A stretch of DNA of 33,821 bases, from the NCBI GenBank assembly GCA_030618905.1, contig JAUXCL010000004.1:1-33821 (forward strand), given 5' to 3'. The DNA is from Bacteroidales bacterium. Lineage in GTDB: Bacteria; Bacteroidota; Bacteroidia; Bacteroidales; B18-G4. The first letter of the stretch is position 1. The number at the start of each line of letters is the position of its first letter. A program made the position numbers and the translations under genes. Shown piece by piece: positions 29,249-33,821 of the stretch. The notes beneath the pieces were generated by a model. That model was not told the origin of the DNA. It made no database searches and saw nothing but the letters and a program-made list of their open reading frames with translations.

Positions 29249-31678
29249 ATGAAAAGAATAAGAATTTTATCCTTGTTTGCAACAGCCCTTCTGCTTGTTG
29301 CGTTCAATGTAAAGACATTTGCCCAGATCTCTCAGGGGGGGATCCCTCCAAGTTTCCTTTATCCAGCCATTAACGAACAGGTTGAAGTAAAGGATTTTCG
29401 TGCCCCCGACATGGAACAGATTAACAGGGAAGATGCAGAAAACAGGGAACTTGGATACCCGAAACCTTTTCGTGTTGCTGTTGCTATTCCTGTAAATTTA
29501 TCCATTGAGAATGCAGGTACCTGGACAGAGCTGCCGGATGGTGGCAGGATCTGGAGAATAAAACTGTCTTCAGAAGGCGCAGTGGCACTTGGTGTATATT
29601 ATGATGACTTCTGGCTGCCATCAGGCGGGGAACTCTATCTTTATAATGAGAACAGAGACCATGTCATTGGTGCTTTTACAGAAGAGAACAATAATGCTGA
29701 ATGTGTATTCGCTAATCAATTGATCGAAGGCGAGATAATTACACTGGAGTATTACGAGCCCGAAGGAACTACAATCCAGCCCAACATCAATATTTCTGAA
29801 ATTGCCTATACTTATCGGGGGGTGCATTTTGAGCATGTAACTGACCGGGGCGGCTCTGCCTGGTGTATGATCAACATCAACTGTGTGGAAGGTGATGACT
29901 GGCAGGATGAAAAGCATGGGGTCGTTAAGCAATTCATGAAAATAGGCATATACTATTACCTGTGTACAGGCACATTGATTAATAATACCAGCCAGGATAA
30001 GACACCGTATGTACTTACCGCCTGGCACTGTGGTGAGAATGCAAGTTCCGGAGACTTGAACCAATGGGTATTCTATTATAATTATGAGTCGTCTACTTGC
30101 TCCGGCAACTGGGGACCATCTGGCTATTCCCAAACAGGATGCCAGAAAAGGGCAGAGGGAAGTTTTGTATTAGGATCTGATTTCCTGCTCTTAGAGTTAA
30201 ATTTAAATGTGCCTACTTCCTATAATCCTTATTTTAACGGTTGGGACAGGAGAAACGTTTCGGCCGACAGTGGAGTTAACATTCATCATCCACAGGGGGA
30301 TATAAAAAAGATATCGACATTTGATGAACCGGCAGGTTCATCTCAGTGGAATAATAACGGGGTGCTCTCTCACTGGCGTGTGTGGTGGGCTGAAACCGTT
30401 AACGGATTATCCATCACAGAAGGTGGCTCATCCGGTTCACCATTATTTAACCAGGTTGGACGTGTTGTTGGTGACCTTTCAGGTGGTCCTCCGGATGATT
30501 GTAACAGCCCCCTTTACAGTCTGTATGGCAAAGTATATTGGTCCTGGGACCAGATGGGAAGCGCAAATTCACAACGTCTTGAACCATGGCTTGACCCTGA
30601 AGGCTCCGGTGTAGAGGTATGGGATGGTATGTATGAAGCGACAGCCCCGGATCCGGATTTCGCAGCTGATGTGACGACCATTCAAACTGGCGGGGAGGTC
30701 AACTTTGAGGACCTGACAACAGGTAATCCATTGGATTGGGAATGGGACTTTGAAGGAGGTACACCAAATACATTTGTGGGGAAAGAACCACCGGCAATTC
30801 AATATGATACCCCCGGAAAATATACTGTCTCACTGACTTCATCCAATACCATCGGATCAAATACCAAGGATAGTGTGGAGATGATTACTGTTGGAGCACC
30901 AGCGGCTGATTTTTCTGCTGACCATACCTATCTCATGAATGGTGATACATCCAACTTTTTGGATGAATCTATTGGTGACCCAACAGAATGGTACTGGGAA
31001 TTCCCGGGAGGTGAGCCAGCTACTTCTACAGCTCAGAATCCTGAAAATATCATTTATACGGAAACTGGTCAATACGATGTAACCCTTGTGGCCATTAATG
31101 AATATGGCAACGATACGCTTGTGAAAGAGGAATTTATTACCGTTGGTGGTCCATTTGCAGCCTTTATAGCTGATGAAACCAATATTGTTGCCGGTGAATC
31201 GGTTACCTTTACCGATCTTTCGATCAACAACCCGGCCACATGGTCCTGGAAATTCACCGGAGGTTCACCGGGAAGCTTTAACGGCCAGGTCCCCCCTGAA
31301 ATTACATACAATAACCCCGGTAATTATGCTGTTAAGCTTACCGTCAGTAGTGATATGGGATCGGATTTCGAAAACAAGATCGGCTATATCCAGGTGGGTA
31401 CAATTGGCATTGATGAAGGTTCGGTTGACAATGATGGCGTGAAGGTTTATCCTAATCCCAGTACCGGTATCGTTAACGTTCTTTTTGAAGAAGTATCATC
31501 ACTGGTAGATCAGATCAAAGTGGTCAATGCTTTTGGAGAAGAGATATACATATTAGAGCCGGGCCAATCCGGATCACAATTTGAAGTGGACCTTTCAGAT
31601 CAGCCAAATGGTGTATATTTCCTGAATATTACAATAGGAGATAAGGTGATCAGTGAAAAGGTTTATATCATGAAATAA
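29249..31678 (+). CDS. T9SS-secreted Lys-C-like serine endopeptidase (S1 fold) with three PKD domains and type A sorting domain
   Basis: 809 aa; signal peptide; catalytic-type motifs VLTAWHCG (His), GSDFLLLELN (Asp), EGGSSGSPLFN (Ser); three PKD repeats ending ...MITVG, ...FITVG, ...YIQVG; C-terminal VKVYPNPSTGIVNVLFEE...LSDQPNGVYFLNITIGDKVISEKVYIMK is a T9SS type A CTD. Confidence 0.93.
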   Translation: MKRIRILSLFATALLLVAFNVKTFAQISQGGIPPSFLYPAINEQVEVKDFRAPDMEQINREDAENRELGYPKPFRVAVAIPVNLSIENAGTWTELPDGGRIWRIKLSSEGAVALGVYYDDFWLPSGGELYLYNENRDHVIGAFTEENNNAECVFANQLIEGEIITLEYYEPEGTTIQPNINISEIAYTYRGVHFEHVTDRGGSAWCMININCVEGDDWQDEKHGVVKQFMKIGIYYYLCTGTLINNTSQDKTPYVLTAWHCGENASSGDLNQWVFYYNYESSTCSGNWGPSGYSQTGCQKRAEGSFVLGSDFLLLELNLNVPTSYNPYFNGWDRRNVSADSGVNIHHPQGDIKKISTFDEPAGSSQWNNNGVLSHWRVWWAETVNGLSITEGGSSGSPLFNQVGRVVGDLSGGPPDDCNSPLYSLYGKVYWSWDQMGSANSQRLEPWLDPEGSGVEVWDGMYEATAPDPDFAADVTTIQTGGEVNFEDLTTGNPLDWEWDFEGGTPNTFVGKEPPAIQYDTPGKYTVSLTSSNTIGSNTKDSVEMITVGAPAADFSADHTYLMNGDTSNFLDESIGDPTEWYWEFPGGEPATSTAQNPENIIYTETGQYDVTLVAINEYGNDTLVKEEFITVGGPFAAFIADETNIVAGESVTFTDLSINNPATWSWKFTGGSPGSFNGQVPPEITYNNPGNYAVKLTVSSDMGSDFENKIGYIQVGTIGIDEGSVDNDGVKVYPNPSTGIVNVLFEEVSSLVDQIKVVNAFGEEIYILEPGQSGSQFEVDLSDQPNGVYFLNITIGDKVISEKVYIMK

Positions 31679-31714
31679 ATGCATAATAGGAACTTATTGA
31701 TTGTTTGGGCATTC

Positions 31715-33607
31715 ATGCGAACTTTAAAAATTACTCTTCCTGCACTCCTTATCATTTTGTTTTTATGCTTAAATGCTGAAGCACAGATCAGCCAGGGAGG
31801 AATGCCCATAAGTAATGATTTACTTTCATTAAGTAAAGATGCCAATACCCTGATTATTCCCAGGCCTGATGTGAGTTATTCTTCAACCGGGATATCTGAT
31901 AAACGCATAGAACCAACCCTTGTAGGCCCTGTTATTCCTATTCATATTTCATTGCTTGAAGAAGGAACCTGGACAGATTTACCGGGAGGACAACGGATCT
32001 GCAGGCTGAAAATAAAATCTGAGGGAGCCCTTGGAATGGCATTATATTATAAGTCTTTCGAAATAGGCGGGGATGCTACACTCTTTATCTACAATCCGGG
32101 ATATTCTTTTGTTATTGGGGCATATACTGCTGTGAACAATCCTGACAAGGGATCATTTGCAACTGAACTTATTCCAGGTGATGAACTCATCCTTGAATAC
32201 CACGAATCAGGCAGTTCTTCAATGTCTGAAATTGAAATATCCGGATTGCTATATGCTTATCAACATGTTCCTTATACAGTCCCGGGGCAAAAGGATTTTG
32301 GGAGCTCTGGCTTTTGCGAGGTCAATGTTAACTGCCCTGAAGGAACAAACTGGCAAAGGGAAAAACGGGGTGTCGCCAGGATTCTGTTATACACCGGCAG
32401 TTCAGCTTTTTGGTGTTCCGGATCACTTATAAATAATGTCAGGCAAGATAGTACACCTTATTTTCTGACTGCTTCTCATTGTGGACAAAATGCCACCACA
32501 GCTGATTATGCAAAATGGATATTTTATTTTAATTATGAATCTCCTTTTTGTGAAAACCCGGGAACTAATCCATCACACCAGTCATTAACGGGTTCAACAC
32601 TGATTGCAAAGGCAACTGATGCTACATCAACGGGATCGGATTTTAAATTATTACTCCTTAACGATTATTTACCAGAGGATTACAACCCTTTCTTCAATGG
32701 CTGGAGCAATGAAAATGAGCCCGGCAATACGGGTGTAGGTATTCACCACCCCAAGGGTGATATTAAAAAGATCTCTACATATACAGACGTATTAAAGTCG
32801 ACAGCTTACGGAAGCAATGCTGTAGATCCGGATGAAAAATTCTGGAGGGTTGTCTGGGCTCCCACCCAAACGAACCACGGTGTTACAGAAGGTGGGTCAT
32901 CAGGAAGTCCTATTTTTAACCAGGGGGGTAAGCTCATCGGTACCTTATCAGGTGGCTTTGCTTCCTGTACCAACCTTGAAATGCCCGACTATTACGGTAA
33001 GTTTTCTTATTCCTGGATGTCGAATGGAACTGGCAGCCAACAACAGCTGAAGCCCTGGTTGGATCCTGATAATACAGGCCTGAAAGAGATTGAAGGTTTT
33101 GGTTATGGGTTTATTTTATCAGCCAGTTTCTATACGGATACAACTGCTATCGTTATCGGTGACTATGTTCATTTTCAGGATAATTCAGTTGGGGACCCTT
33201 CAAACTGGATCTGGCATTTTCCCGGAGGAAAGCCTGCTTACGCAGAAGGACAGGATCCCGGCACCATTAAATACGATAGCTATGGGTATTATGATGTCAT
33301 GCAAATCGTTTATAAAGGTGGTTTGACCGATACCCTGGTACGGCAAAACTATATCCATGTGGGTGCCAGTATATATCCGGTTCCGGCGATCGATTACATC
33401 AACTTTAACTTCGGAAACCGGGAAGTCAGGCACATTGAGGTTAAACTTTATGATACCTGGGGGAGACTTGTCAAGGAAGTCCGGAATACCAATGGTAAAT
33501 CCAAAAGATTCAAATGGGATATTTCCGATGTTCCAGTCGGGATGTATATCCTGAGATACAAGGTTGACGGGCAGGAGAGCCAGGTAGTGAAGATAATAAT
33601 TGCGTGA
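31715..33607 (+). CDS. T9SS-secreted Lys-C-like serine endopeptidase paralog with one PKD domain and sorting domain
   Basis: Motifs FLTASHCG, GSDFKLLLLN, EGGSSGSPIFN; one PKD (YTDTTAIVIGDYVHFQDNS...YIHVG); CTD IYPVPAIDYINFNF...SDVPVGMYILRYKVDGQESQVVKIIIA. Start placed at ATG 31715 (MRTLKITLPALLIILFLCLNAEAQ, a good signal peptide) rather than 31679. Confidence 0.92.
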   Translation: MRTLKITLPALLIILFLCLNAEAQISQGGMPISNDLLSLSKDANTLIIPRPDVSYSSTGISDKRIEPTLVGPVIPIHISLLEEGTWTDLPGGQRICRLKIKSEGALGMALYYKSFEIGGDATLFIYNPGYSFVIGAYTAVNNPDKGSFATELIPGDELILEYHESGSSSMSEIEISGLLYAYQHVPYTVPGQKDFGSSGFCEVNVNCPEGTNWQREKRGVARILLYTGSSAFWCSGSLINNVRQDSTPYFLTASHCGQNATTADYAKWIFYFNYESPFCENPGTNPSHQSLTGSTLIAKATDATSTGSDFKLLLLNDYLPEDYNPFFNGWSNENEPGNTGVGIHHPKGDIKKISTYTDVLKSTAYGSNAVDPDEKFWRVVWAPTQTNHGVTEGGSSGSPIFNQGGKLIGTLSGGFASCTNLEMPDYYGKFSYSWMSNGTGSQQQLKPWLDPDNTGLKEIEGFGYGFILSASFYTDTTAIVIGDYVHFQDNSVGDPSNWIWHFPGGKPAYAEGQDPGTIKYDSYGYYDVMQIVYKGGLTDTLVRQNYIHVGASIYPVPAIDYINFNFGNREVRHIEVKLYDTWGRLVKEVRNTNGKSKRFKWDISDVPVGMYILRYKVDGQESQVVKIIIA

Positions 33608-33641
33608 AACGTGAAGTGGAGCGAGACGAAGCCGAGCGACA

Positions 33642-33658
33642 TCCCGCCAGAGGCGGGG
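33642..33658. repeat. GC-rich palindrome (CCCGCC-AGA-GGCGGG), possible REP-like element or hairpin
   Basis: Perfect 6-bp stem with 3-nt loop, plus a T-G wobble, just 3' of the second endopeptidase; embedded in the GC-rich block gagcgagacgaagccgagcgacatcccgccagaggcgggga. Confidence 0.6.
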
Positions 33659-33699
33659 AGGGAAGAATAAACAGATAAACGATATTATTTGAGATTTAA

Positions 33700-33763
33700 C
33701 AATATAACAATATAACAGTATAACAATATAACAATATAACAGTATAACAATATAACAATATAG
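33700..33763. repeat. 8-bp tandem repeat, 8 units (CAATATAA/CAGTATAA), with 24-bp higher-order period
   Basis: Units read directly: CAATATAA CAATATAA CAGTATAA CAATATAA CAATATAA CAGTATAA CAATATAA CAATATAG. Confidence 0.95.
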
Positions 33764-33821
33764 CAATCCAAATTTGAACCTAGAACCAATATCACTTCCC
33801 ACTAACCGAATACTTCTCCCA

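Noticed and set aside
33200-33802. 200-aa minus-strand ORF with repeated YCYIVILL
   Set aside because: It is antisense to the clear endopeptidase C-terminus, and its repeated peptide is only a translation of the (CAATATAA)n tandem array; no domain signal.
1-33821. CRISPR, tRNA/rRNA, IS/phage, toxin-antitoxin or defence system
   Set aside because: No repeat-spacer pattern, RNA gene signature, transposase/integrase or defence-family protein is visible; the intergenic gaps are short and the content is core metabolism, respiration and secretion.

Overview
This is a chromosomal segment from a Bacteroidota (Bacteroidetes) bacterium, inferred from T9SS cargo, alternative complex III (ACIII), a SecDF fusion, a PorE-like protein and TAnnTTTG-type promoters. 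It is mostly ordinary core and housekeeping content. From left to right: a partial SGNH/GDSL-hydrolase-like gene; a minus-strand ACIII operon (actABCDEF) followed by a ResB-CcsA cytochrome c biogenesis fusion; a degenerate TPM-domain gene, a TPM gene and lemA; htpG; ilvE; pyrF; prfA; a CYTH-domain protein; purM; a PorE-like OmpA protein with an unusual C-terminal domain; tatA; secDF; hldD; an MFS transporter; and two tandem T9SS-secreted Lys-C-like serine endopeptidases. No CRISPR array, phage, IS element, rRNA or tRNA was found, and I see no defence-type system. The observations most worth checking are: (1) a C-terminal domain on the PorE-like protein that resembles a retropepsin-like aspartyl protease but has lost the DTG motif; (2) the third gene of a lemA-TPM-TPM operon, reduced to a relic with its start codon and signal-peptide-like codons joined to its C-terminal segment; (3) tandem T9SS endopeptidase paralogs that differ in PKD copy number (3 vs 1) and in the position corresponding to the Lys-C S1 aspartate; (4) several intergenic repeat families at the gene borders and the right edge.
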